7,231 nucleotides of DNA from G020350405 sp964513655 (lineage in GTDB: Bacteria > Planctomycetota > Phycisphaerae > Sedimentisphaerales > Anaerobacaceae): assembly GCA_964513655.1 (NCBI GenBank), contig CAZENQ010000134.1, positions 1-7,231 on the forward strand. The letters run 5' to 3'. This document shows positions 1-6,016 of the stretch, in pieces (position 1 is the stretch's first letter; each line of letters begins with the position of its first letter). The notes under the pieces are model-generated. The model saw only the letters and a list, made by a program, of their open reading frames with translations, did not search any database and was not told the origin of the DNA. Position numbers and translations under genes: made by a program.

Positions 1-39
1 AAATGCAGCTTTTCTGTTGGGGAGAAGGGTGTTATTCAA
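1..39 (-). CDS. Possible 5' end of a gene leaving the window (very partial)
   Basis: On the minus strand a TTG at 39-37 opens a frame that stays open for 12 more codons to the window edge and begins (M)NNTLLPNRKAAF. An AAAGGAG sequence (48-54 on the plus strand as CTCCTTT) lies 8 nt before this TTG, and a sigma70-like promoter lies upstream at 78-105. The same frame is also open back to another TTG at 69-67, preceded by a stop, so the start is uncertain. I do not recognise the product. The call rests on promoter, ribosome site and open frame in the right order; it could equally be untranslated leader. Confidence 0.25.
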   Translation of the reverse strand, partial: MNNTLLPNRKAAF

Positions 40-77
40 GGAAACGGCTCCTTTCAGCTCCTCCTTCAACCCATATC

Positions 78-105
78 AGTATATCTTCTTAACCCAAGAT
101 GTCAA
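78..105 (-). promoter_or_regulatory. Sigma70-like promoter pointing left
   Basis: On the minus strand a consensus -35 TTGACA (plus 100-105) is followed after 16 nt by TATACT (plus 78-83). Transcription would start near position 71 and run off the left edge. It lies just beyond the terminator of the lipoprotein unit, which is where a new transcription unit would be expected. Confidence 0.5.
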
Positions 106-148
106 GAAGAAAACCCCACGCGATTACCCGTTTTGAGGTGTAGTGATG

Positions 149-213
149 AAAAACCCTCCTTGTGTTTGCAAATGCGGTTTTTTCAACGCATTAACCGTTA
201 AGACACAAGGAGG
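149..213 (-). terminator. Rho-independent terminator of the minus-strand lipoprotein unit
   Basis: CCTCCTTGTGT (155-165) and ACACAAGGAGG (203-213) form an 11-bp perfect stem. A second inner stem AATGCG/CGCATT (171-176/187-192) stacks inside it. Read on the minus strand the outer stem is followed by GTTTTT (plus 149-154), giving hairpin plus T-run about 10 nt after the stop of the lipoprotein ORF. On the plus strand there is no T-run after the hairpin. By chance its right arm looks like a Shine-Dalgarno site ahead of an ATG at 221, but the ORF there is antisense to the lipoprotein. Confidence 0.6.
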
Positions 214-223
214 TGTAAAAATG

Positions 224-562
224 TTAAGAAAAGATTTTATCCTTTGCAAGACAAGAACATTGCTGAACGAATTTATTGGCGATGCTGGCGATGGGCTTTT
301 TGATTTGGTCTTTCCTGCTGGGGTTGGCTGCTCGCAACTGGGGATGAGAGTCGTATTCATAACCGTAATTGATTTCTGCTATGATTACGTTAATACCGAC
401 ATCCGCCAGCCGGCCTACTGCTTTGGTTAGTTGCTCAGTTCTGTCACGGGAGGTCATAAGCACGTGTACGCCTCGCCATGGCTGAGGTTGTTTTGCGGGA
501 AGTGCACACGAGGTGAACAGAACGGGCAAACTGCACATAAGTATGGGAATCAAGTTTTTCAT
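224..562 (-). CDS. Truncated lipoprotein, N-terminal part of a family-20-like glycosidase
   Basis: 112 codons. Residues 1-19 form a lipoprotein signal (MKNLIPILMC, then a hydrophobic stretch ending FTSC), with Cys19 as the likely lipidated residue; Phe at -3 is not the usual Leu. Residues about 28-80 (PWRGVHVLMTSRDRTEQ, INVIIAEINYGYEYDSHPQL, DQIKK) resemble, from memory, the start of planctomycete beta-N-acetylhexosaminidase or family-20-like hydrolases. Such enzymes bind sugar in a TIM barrel of several hundred residues. After about residue 80 the similarity fades, and the ORF stops before the barrel and its catalytic acids could be encoded, so it is probably inactive. Start choice: an ATG with GGAGG 8 nt upstream, overlapping the stop of a 30-codon ORF as ATGA. 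A terminator follows the stop. It could also be a short lipoprotein in its own right. Confidence 0.6.
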   Translation of the reverse strand: MKNLIPILMCSLPVLFTSCALPAKQPQPWRGVHVLMTSRDRTEQLTKAVGRLADVGINVIIAEINYGYEYDSHPQLRAANPSRKDQIKKPIASIANKFVQQCSCLAKDKIFS

Positions 563-651
563 ACGAACTGCCTCCGTAATTGTGGATAAGACAATATCAG
601 TCGGGAAATATTGCTGTTACCCCGGTGGGTGGTTTTTTTGTGGTCTTTCAT
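559..651 (-). CDS. Possible 30-aa small protein or leader peptide, translationally coupled to the lipoprotein gene
   Basis: A minus-strand ATG at 651-649 is preceded by GAGGAG with an 8-nt gap and opens 30 codons ending in TGA at 561-559. The start is MKDHKKTTHRGNSN and the end is SYPQLRRQFV. It is polar and basic, with 4 Lys and 4 Arg, no membrane segment and no motif I recognise. Its TGA overlaps the next ATG as ATGA (562-559), the usual arrangement for translational coupling, and the lipoprotein's own ribosome site (GGAGG) lies inside this ORF. Good start signals and the exact overlap favour translation. The short length and unknown family argue for caution; the region may simply be a 5' leader. 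Confidence 0.4.
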   Translation of the reverse strand: MKDHKKTTHRGNSNISRLILSYPQLRRQFV

Positions 652-728
652 AACCAGTACTCCTCAAATAAACAAGTTAACATAATACATTTTTATTTTC
701 GCAATCGGCCCAAAAGGCCTGTAAGCAA

Positions 729-2171
729 CTATAAAGTCCATCCGTTCCGATACTCACGGTGGATGTGCTTGTTCGCTTCAGGCAGGTTAGTAACTTTCAT
801 ATTTTCTCCGTCCCATTCCAACGTCCTGCCGGGATTACGAATGGCAAGATTGCCCATCACGACTGTTTCGGTCAGAGGCCCGGAATAGTCGAAGTTGGAA
901 CACGCAGGTTCGCCGCCCTTGCAGGCCCTGACCCAATCCTGTTCGTGACCATCCCTGCCCTTAGGTATTCTGTCGATTTTTTTCGGCGGTCTTTTGTATT
1001 CTTTCATCTTCGTTTCAGGTATCAGACGAGGGCTATCACCGTAAGTGCCGCACATCAGCTTGCCCCTATCTCCTATAAAGATAACACCGCTGTCGTCCTT
1101 ACCTATCTGCCGGCTCGGCTCAAGCTCTTCCGGCCGAGGAGGCAGCAGCCCACCGGCATACCAGGTCAGCTTAACCTGCGGCATATCCCCGCGAGCAGGG
1201 AATCTATAATGCACTATAGAGGCATTGGGGTAAGTTTCGGTATTAACAACTAATTTAGTCCACCCACTTTCAGTTTTATGCCTCGTGGATGCAATGCTGG
1301 CTTCAACACTGGTCGGATACTTCAATTTAAGTGCCCAGAAGACAGGGTCGAGTATGTGGCAGCCCATATCTCCCAGTGCACCGGTACCAAAATCCCACCA
1401 TCCTCGCCAGAATAGCGGCAAATAAGCGGGATGATAAGGTCGAAATGGTGCCGGCCCGAGCCACAAATCCCAATCGAGCGTAGCTGGTACCGGCGGTGTT
1501 TCCTTGGGCCTGTCAATGCCCTGCGGCCAGATAGGCCTATTCGTCCAGGCATGCACCTCACGCACCGGACCGATTGCACCGTCCCATATCCATTCACATG
1601 TCAAGCGGACTCCCTCACCGGAACGACCCTGGTTGCCCATTTGGGTAGCAACCTTGTATTTGTGGGCCGCCTCAGTGAGCATACGCGCCTCATAGACTGA
1701 ATATGTCAGCGGTTTTTGGACGTATACGTGCTTTCCCATCCGCATCGCCGCCATAGTAATTACCGCATGCGTATGGTCCGGTGTGGCAATTACAACCGCA
1801 TCGATATCTTTTTGTTTTTCCAGCATTTTGCGGAAATTGCGGTATTTCTTGGCTTTAGGGTAGCGATTGAAGACAGGTGCCGCATATTCCTCATCCACAT
1901 CGCACAAGGCGACAATGTTTTCCCCTGACATTGTTACAACACCATTTTCGTTACTGTAACCTGCTAAAACATCAATATTACTGGCGCCCATACCACCGAC
2001 GCCGATGCCGGCTATATTGAGTTTCTCACTCGGCGGCCGTATCCCGGGCCCTCCCAAAACGTGCCGAGGCACAATCGTAAACGCCATCGCAGCCGCAGCC
2101 GCACCGCCAATAAAATCACGACGAGAAATTTTGCTTTCCTGCTGCTTGTTAGTTTTCTTATTCTCTTTCAT
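729..2171 (-). CDS. Gfo/Idh/MocA-family oxidoreductase with Tat signal peptide
   Basis: 480 aa, normal length for this planctomycete subfamily. Residues 13-40 are a twin-arginine signal: basic N-region, SRRDFIGG at 16-23, then an Ala-rich hydrophobic core ending before Gly41. The dinucleotide-binding fold begins at about residue 50 with LNIAGIGVGGMG (glycines at 55, 57, 59, 60, 62). The motif VQKPLTYSVYEAR follows; most Gfo/Idh/MocA enzymes have EKP where this has QKP. WRGWWDFGTGALGDMGCH is the substrate-domain signature of this group, and the C-terminus is complete (EYRNGWTL). Family members are NAD(P)-dependent sugar or sugar-acid oxidoreductases; Tat export would let the cofactor bind before transport to the periplasm. 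The exact substrate cannot be told. Start: ATG with AAGGAG about 10 nt upstream. It lies upstream of and co-directional with the lipoprotein fragment, 166 nt away, so co-transcription is possible. Confidence 0.93.
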   Translation of the reverse strand: MKENKKTNKQQESKISRRDFIGGAAAAAMAFTIVPRHVLGGPGIRPPSEKLNIAGIGVGGMGASNIDVLAGYSNENGVVTMSGENIVALCDVDEEYAAPVFNRYPKAKKYRNFRKMLEKQKDIDAVVIATPDHTHAVITMAAMRMGKHVYVQKPLTYSVYEARMLTEAAHKYKVATQMGNQGRSGEGVRLTCEWIWDGAIGPVREVHAWTNRPIWPQGIDRPKETPPVPATLDWDLWLGPAPFRPYHPAYLPLFWRGWWDFGTGALGDMGCHILDPVFWALKLKYPTSVEASIASTRHKTESGWTKLVVNTETYPNASIVHYRFPARGDMPQVKLTWYAGGLLPPRPEELEPSRQIGKDDSGVIFIGDRGKLMCGTYGDSPRLIPETKMKEYKRPPKKIDRIPKGRDGHEQDWVRACKGGEPACSNFDYSGPLTETVVMGNLAIRNPGRTLEWDGENMKVTNLPEANKHIHREYRNGWTL

Positions 2172-2212
2172 ATTACACCATCTCCTTGATAAAAAAGCAT
2201 TGTTCTGTACTC

Positions 2213-2241
2213 ATTAAAACCACAACTAATAACAATTGCAA
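2213..2241 (-). promoter_or_regulatory. Candidate promoter of the oxidoreductase gene
   Basis: On the minus strand TTGCAA (2236-2241) is followed after 17 nt by TTTAAT (plus 2213-2218). This predicts a start near 2206 and a leader of about 35 nt before the ATG at 2171. The boxes match the sigma70 consensus only partly, but spacing and place fit. Confidence 0.35.
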
Positions 2242-2331
2242 TGCGCAACGCTATATTCCTTTCGTTAACTAACATTTCCCATTTACACGGTCAAAAAGCA
2301 TATTTTCTCCGTACGATACCGATAATTCTAT

Positions 2332-2374
2332 AAAAATCTGCCTGAACTGTTAAGATTTTCCTTTTCTGAGGCAG
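2332..2374 (-). terminator. Weak candidate terminator in the IS1380 downstream flank
   Basis: On the minus strand CTGCCT and AGGCAG (plus 2369-2374 and 2338-2343) could pair around a 25-nt loop, followed by ATTTTTA (plus 2331-2337). The stem is only 6 bp and the loop long. The rest of 2242-2497 holds no ORF that I can support. It is probably the 3' flank of the IS1380 remnant plus the upstream region of the oxidoreductase, and I could not place the IS terminal inverted repeat. Confidence 0.25.
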
Positions 2375-2497
2375 TTTTCCTGCAAATTCATACGAAAGGC
2401 CAGATTTTTAGACCCGTACTGCTTAGAATTCCTGTTTTTGCACAGACCATGACCGCTCTGGCGTTCATCAACTCAGGTTTTTCGGCAATTTCCCGCA

Positions 2498-3145
2498 TTA
2501 GTCATATCCAATTGGTACAGGTTTCAAGCGATGTATCTTTGCAAGGATTTCATAGAATATAGATTTTGACACAAGAACCTCTGCCATCTGAAACGTCACA
2601 TAGCGAGCATGGCTTACGACTTTGGCTCCGATCTTGACTAACCTTTCCCGCATCGTTCGCAGTGACCAGTTTTTTATTGACTTGGGCAGTGCTAAACGCC
2701 TCAGGAAGTTGCCGATGTTATATGCCATAGCAAACAGTTGCAGCCGAACCTGATTATCATCAAAATCATGACAGGAAAGCCGTGTCCATTTTAACGCATA
2801 CTTACCTTCTTTGATCCATTGTTCTGCTGTTCCACACTTGTTATAAAACTTCACCACATTACTGGATTTCCAGCGAAGGTTGGTCACGATAAAACCGACT
2901 CTGGGGAATAGTTCATCCGCATGCCATTCAACCTTCGCCACGACTCTTCTGGATTTCTTCCAACTGGCAGCTTGATACTGGAAACTATGATACACAACAA
3001 CCGGCTTCTTTGGAGGATGACCTACAGGACGGGTCAACAGGTGCTCAATATGGCCATGGATTATGTTATTACCTTTCAGCCGTATCGCATAGAAATAATT
3101 TTCCATTTCAAGAAGGCGGTAGATGTCAGGATTGGCAAAAGCATC
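2498..3145 (-). pseudogene. IS1380-family transposase, C-terminal half only
   Basis: Conserved IS1380 blocks in order (numbered from the in-frame ATG at 3106): YAIRL at 6-10, HLLTRPVGHPPKKPVV at 22-37, RRVVAKVEWHADELFPRVGF at 53-72, FYNKCGTAEQWIKEGKYALK at 87-106 and NFLRRLALPKS after 130. Glu95 in GTAEQ is the likely catalytic Glu of the DDE set. The frame continues upstream of that ATG for about 13 codons of IS1380-like sequence (DAFANPDIYRLLE) to about 3145, where it meets IS3 sequence. So the internal ATG is not the natural start. Full-length members have about 450 residues; here about half remains, with the first and probably the second catalytic Asp missing. The stop codon is intact. 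It cannot act as a transposase. Confidence 0.85.
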
Positions 3146-3487
3146 AAGGGAGAAGACGTAGTAGAAGTATTGAGATACTTATTTGCGGTTCGTAGAGAAC
3201 CTGATCATATACGTAGCGACAACGGTCTTGAGTTTGCCAACAAGGCTGTTAAGACATTGCTTGAGCATTCAGGGGTAAAGACTCTGTTTGTTACCCCAGG
3301 TAGCCCTTGGGAAAATGGTTATGTGGAGTCATTCAATAGCAAACTTCGAGATGAGCTTTTAGACCGTGAATTATTTTTGCATATTGATGAGCTGAGGTAT
3401 GTTGCCGATCGTTGGCGAATGGATTATAATCACTATCGGCCGCATAGCAGTCTGGATTATATGGCCCCGGCAGCGTTTGCGGCGAAA

Positions 3488-3530
3488 TGTCTTGAGCAAG
3501 GCTCCGCTACGCTCCGTCTTGCTCAAGACA
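3488..3530 (+). repeat. 13-bp perfect inverted repeat (hairpin) at the end of IS3 OrfB
   Basis: TGTCTTGAGCAAG (3488-3500) and CTTGCTCAAGACA (3518-3530) are perfect reverse complements around a 17-nt loop. The stem ends directly before the AGGAG at 3531-3535 that serves the proposed GTG start of the sulfatase-like gene. There is no T-run after it, so it is not a standard terminator. It lies in the tail of OrfB and is probably a native part of the IS. Confidence 0.8.
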
Positions 3531-3545
3531 AGGAGTATAGATGTG
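3531..3545 (+). promoter_or_regulatory. IS-borne ribosome binding site and GTG start for the sulfatase-like gene
   Basis: AGGAG (3531-3535), a 7-nt gap and GTG (3543-3545) lie in the sulfatase frame but inside the last codons of IS3 OrfB. No in-frame ATG is found between here and the conserved sulfatase core; TTG 3594 and GTG 3606 are alternatives with no clear ribosome site. The signal decides the start chosen here and implies that the IS replaced the native start. Confidence 0.5.
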
Positions 3546-5573
3546 AAATACTCTCATGACACATGGACCAATAACGGGAGCAGACCACGTGTATTGCTGG
3601 CACTGGTGTTGGTGGTCGGCGGGGTGACATGGTTTTTACTACGACCAGACATTTCCCAAAAACAGGTGCGCAATGTCCTTCTCATCAGCGTCGACACCTG
3701 CCGGGCAGATTATCTGAGCTGCTATGGCTACCCTCGCCAAACCACACCTAATATTGACCGGCTCGCCCAAGAGGGTATTCTCTTCAAGAATGCCATCACA
3801 CCGATGCCTTTAACCCTTCCCGCTCACAGTTCGATGCTAACGGGTACCTATCCACCTTATCACGGGGTACATGACAATCCCGATTACCAACTCGCTGAAT
3901 CTAACGTAACCCTCGCTGAAATACTGCGAGAGCACAGATATACCACTGGGGCCATCGTAAGCACGTTTATTTTGGATGCCCAGTTTGGGGTCGATCAAGG
4001 TTTTGACAGTTACAATGACAAGTTTGAGGAGCCTATAGGTCCGCGCGAGGACAAGGAGCGCAGGGGCGGAGAGGCAAGCCGCTTCGCGTGCAGCTACCTC
4101 GCAGAACACCGCGATGAACCGTTCTTCCTGTTTCTGCATTATTTCGACCCCCATACTGTTTACAATCCGCCGGAGCCTTTCGCCTCAGAGTATGCAGACG
4201 ACCTTTATGCCGGCGAGATTGCTTATTCTGATTACTGTATAGGTCAGGTGATAGACAAACTGAAAGAATTGGACTTGTACGACTCAACCCTGATTATTAT
4301 AGTCGGCGACCACGGTGAAAGCCTGGGCGAACATGGTGAGGCTGAGCACGGCTATTATGTTTATCAATGTACTGCAAGAGTTCCCTTTATCATCAGGCCG
4401 CCCGGAAACCGAAACCCTAAAAGAATTGACAACATAGTAAGCCTGGTCGACGTGGTACCTACCATATTGGGCTACGTTGGTGTTGATGTACCGGCGCACG
4501 TCCAAGGTAAAGACCTGTCCGGCTATTCCGGGCCAAAAGCGGACTCGGAGGAGAGAAGATACGTTTACTGTGAGTCTTTTACAGCCACCAAATATGGGTG
4601 TAACCCTCTGCTGGGTCTTGTCAGCGAGCGATGGAAGTACATCGACACGACCAGACCTGAATTATATGACTTAGTTGTTGACCTGCATGAAGAAAAGAAC
4701 CTGGTGGAAGGAGAGGCCAAGCGCGCACGATTCATGCGAGATGAATTGCGGGAACTTGTCTCTAAACTTCTCAGTAATGTCCGAAGTGACAGCAGGGTTG
4801 AGCTGGACGAGAAAACCAGAAGAATTTTCGAAAGCCTGGGGTACGTTGGTACGGCTGCGGTAAATACGGGTGTCGAAATTGACCGAAGTAAACCAGACCC
4901 AAAAGATTTAATCGGCTATCATACATACAGGGTAAGAATAGCGACACTAATGTACCAGAAGCGACTCGACGAAGCCAAAACCGTCTGTGAGAAAATGCTG
5001 GTGGAATGGCCACATATACCGAATACCCATCTGGAGTTCGGCTGCGTTACTTTTAAAAAAGGGGAATTTGCCGAATCCATTGCCCATAATTTGAGGTATT
5101 TAGCCCTGATAAAACAGCGAGAAGTTCAGCATCCTGAAAGCCCGGCCTTTAACCATAAGAAACCCACCTTAATGGCACACGACAATCTGGGTGGCGCATA
5201 CCACAAGTTAGGCCTGCTTGATAAAGCTGTTGAGCACTACACTGCCGCGCTGCATATAAAGCCTGATCGGCCTGATGTGCATAACAATCTCGGCGTAGTG
5301 TATTTCGAGCTTGGCGAATTTGACAAAGCTGTCAAACACTGGCGTGAGGTTCTGCGGCTCGAAGCGGATTGGCCGCAGGTATATGATAATCTGGCGATTG
5401 TGTTGTACAAACAGGGCAAGATTGACGAGGCTATTGCCCATTGGACCGAGGCACTTCGATTGAAACCCGACTGGACCGAGCTGCGAAACAAGCTCAAAAA
5501 AGTCATCCAACAGAGGAAAAAATTTCCTGAAAGTAGTAAACAATACAAGCAGCGTAATCAGGATAGCAAATAA
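3543..5573 (+). CDS. Membrane-anchored sulfatase-superfamily hydrolase with C-terminal TPR repeats; 5' end replaced by IS3
   Basis: 676 aa from GTG 3543. Residues 1-13 come from the IS tail; residues 17-33 (VLLALVLVVGGVTWFLL) are a signal anchor putting the enzyme in the periplasm. The alkaline-phosphatase/sulfatase fold follows: NVLLISVDTCRADYLSCYG (44-62, metal ligand Asp51), the nucleophile loop PLTLPAHSSMLTG (89-101), DPH at 202-204, and GDHGESLGEHGE from about 255 (Asp256, His257 as metal ligands). The nucleophile site has Thr91 where sulfatases have Cys/Ser in C/S-x-P-x-R, and His95 for the Arg. So formylglycine sulfatase activity is doubtful; a phospho-ester hydrolase or transferase is possible. 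From about residue 544 to 650 there are three clear TPR units (NLGGAYHKLG, NLGVVYFELG, NLAIVLYKQG), probably for protein contact. No gene in the window is an obvious partner. The native promoter was probably lost with the IS3 insertion. Confidence 0.88.
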   Translation: MKYSHDTWTNNGSRPRVLLALVLVVGGVTWFLLRPDISQKQVRNVLLISVDTCRADYLSCYGYPRQTTPNIDRLAQEGILFKNAITPMPLTLPAHSSMLTGTYPPYHGVHDNPDYQLAESNVTLAEILREHRYTTGAIVSTFILDAQFGVDQGFDSYNDKFEEPIGPREDKERRGGEASRFACSYLAEHRDEPFFLFLHYFDPHTVYNPPEPFASEYADDLYAGEIAYSDYCIGQVIDKLKELDLYDSTLIIIVGDHGESLGEHGEAEHGYYVYQCTARVPFIIRPPGNRNPKRIDNIVSLVDVVPTILGYVGVDVPAHVQGKDLSGYSGPKADSEERRYVYCESFTATKYGCNPLLGLVSERWKYIDTTRPELYDLVVDLHEEKNLVEGEAKRARFMRDELRELVSKLLSNVRSDSRVELDEKTRRIFESLGYVGTAAVNTGVEIDRSKPDPKDLIGYHTYRVRIATLMYQKRLDEAKTVCEKMLVEWPHIPNTHLEFGCVTFKKGEFAESIAHNLRYLALIKQREVQHPESPAFNHKKPTLMAHDNLGGAYHKLGLLDKAVEHYTAALHIKPDRPDVHNNLGVVYFELGEFDKAVKHWREVLRLEADWPQVYDNLAIVLYKQGKIDEAIAHWTEALRLKPDWTELRNKLKKVIQQRKKFPESSKQYKQRNQDSK

Positions 5574-5910
5574 GTATTATTGAACCGCAAATTACATTTC
5601 AAACAGCAAAAAGGGCAAAGAGAAACTAAAATCAGACCCCATTTTGTCAAATTATGCTTTATCGGAGAAGCTGTAGATAATCTTTAGGTTGGTTCTTACA
5701 CAGCAGTTATGCGCAAAATGGGCTTGCATTAAGGTCAAGAAAGTGTTACAATTGCAATCTGAAATGTACCTTAGCGTACGTTTGCGCCTCAGAGAGGCAG
5801 GGTAAAATATCATGTTGGTAATTGCTTTGGGCAGGCACGGCTAAAGAATATGAAGGTCAGTATGTGCGCGTTGCACAAAGCGTACCTGTTGAAAACAAAC
5901 GTTTTAGCTC
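5574..5910. other. 337-base intergenic stretch without a supportable gene
   Basis: I see no convincing ORF, RNA gene or strong terminator here. Short ATG ORFs exist, for example a 26-codon one from 5850 that runs into the 48-bp repeat, but it has no ribosome site and no recognisable product. CCCATTTTG (5638-5646) and CAAAATGGG (5714-5722) form a 9-bp inverted repeat 67 nt apart, of unknown meaning. No good promoter was found for the truncated reading frame at 5964, unlike the second repeat copy. Confidence 0.5.
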
Positions 5911-5958
5911 GTAGCCAAAATACGTTTTAAGGTTTAATTTAATCTTTTTTAAGGAGGA
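5911..5958 (+). repeat. 48-bp leader repeat, copy 1 (ends in a Shine-Dalgarno site)
   Basis: Identical at all 48 positions to 7178-7225, in the same orientation. It begins GTAGCCAAAATACG, has an A/T-rich middle, and ends TTTTTTAAGGAGGA. The AAGGAGG is a near-perfect ribosome binding site, and an ATG follows 5 nt after the repeat at 5964. It therefore looks like a mobile or amplified 5' untranslated module for translation start. The bases just upstream are only partly similar between copies (GTTTTAGCTCGTAG against GTTTTTGGCGTGTAG). Confidence 0.9.
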
Positions 5959-5963
5959 CTATT

Positions 5964-6005
5964 ATGTGTAAAAAACTTCTTTTTTTAATTTCTTTTGTTT
6001 CGTAG
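5964..6005 (+). pseudogene. Truncated reading frame: start of a signal peptide, cut at codon 14
   Basis: An ATG 5 nt after the AAGGAGGA of the 48-bp repeat encodes MCKKLLFLISFVS and then TAG at 6003-6005. Two lysines followed by a strongly hydrophobic run is the pattern of a Sec signal peptide start. The frame ends before a cleavage site or mature protein, and none of the other frames continues with a recognisable protein up to the opposing pseudopilin gene at 6048. I read it as the stub of a secreted-protein gene whose body was lost. A genuine 13-aa leader peptide is the alternative. Confidence 0.5.
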
Positions 6006-6016
6006 CTTTCATGTAT

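Larger units (their letters stand above)
3140..3559 (+). pseudogene. IS3-family transposase OrfB, C-terminal part only
   Basis: From about 3140 the plus frame reads SIKGEDVVEVLRYLF, then HIRSDNGLEF, GVKTLFVTPGSPWENGYVES and HYRPHSSLDYMAPAAF, the integrase core of IS3-family OrfB. The second catalytic Asp (SDNG) and the Glu (YVES) are separated by 35 residues, the DD(35)E spacing of the family. The first Asp, the helix-turn-helix region and OrfA are gone. The frame is open upstream to 2921, but that part is antisense to the IS1380 transposase and is not IS3 protein. The natural stop TGA at 3557-3559 is present. The last codons overlap the proposed start of the sulfatase-like gene. The product would be inactive. 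Confidence 0.85.
2498..3583. mobile_element. Composite of two broken insertion sequences (IS1380 family + IS3 family), head to head
   Basis: An IS1380-type transposase remnant (minus) and an IS3-type OrfB remnant (plus) meet at about 3140-3145, each missing its N-terminal part, with the two C-termini pointing outward. Only the outer half of each element is left, so the inner ends and anything between them were lost, most simply in one deletion. The right edge is put near 3583 because the bases after the OrfB stop (TGGACCAATAACGGGAGCAG, 3564-3583) resemble an IS3-family terminal repeat read outward, and the next bases fit the sulfatase N-terminus. The left edge is the IS1380 stop codon; the true end lies further left. 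No target duplication can be tested because both inner ends are missing. Confidence 0.6.

Noticed and set aside
1..198. Plus-strand frame open from the window edge for 65 codons
   Set aside because: It has no start in view, no recognisable similarity and runs through the terminator hairpin; the signals here all point to minus-strand transcription.
143..430. Plus-strand ORF with AAGGAGG and ATG at 221
   Set aside because: It is antisense to the lipoprotein ORF, which has a real signal peptide and family similarity. The Shine-Dalgarno-like bases are the terminator stem, and the translated product resembles nothing I know.
696..723. GGCC-rich hairpin after the oxidoreductase stop as a terminator
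   Set aside because: Only a 4-bp GGCC stem can form and no T-run follows on the minus strand, so termination here cannot be supported.
2921..3139. Upstream extension of the IS3 OrfB frame to an ATG at 2921
   Set aside because: This part is exactly antisense to well-conserved IS1380 transposase codons and shows no IS3 similarity; the true IS3 homology begins near 3140.
3399..3542. ATG at 3399 as the start of the sulfatase-like gene
   Set aside because: It lies deep in IS3 OrfB in another frame, has no ribosome site, and would add about 48 residues of out-of-frame transposase sequence. GTG 3543 with AGGAG is better.
5638..5722. 9-bp inverted repeat CCCATTTTG/CAAAATGGG as ends of a small transposable element
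   Set aside because: The match does not extend, no target duplication flanks it, and the 67-nt interior holds nothing recognisable. A chance match is possible.
5850..5930. 26-codon ORF running into the first leader repeat
   Set aside because: It has no ribosome site and no recognisable product. Its last codons lie in the repeat, whose second copy is not preceded by the same ORF.
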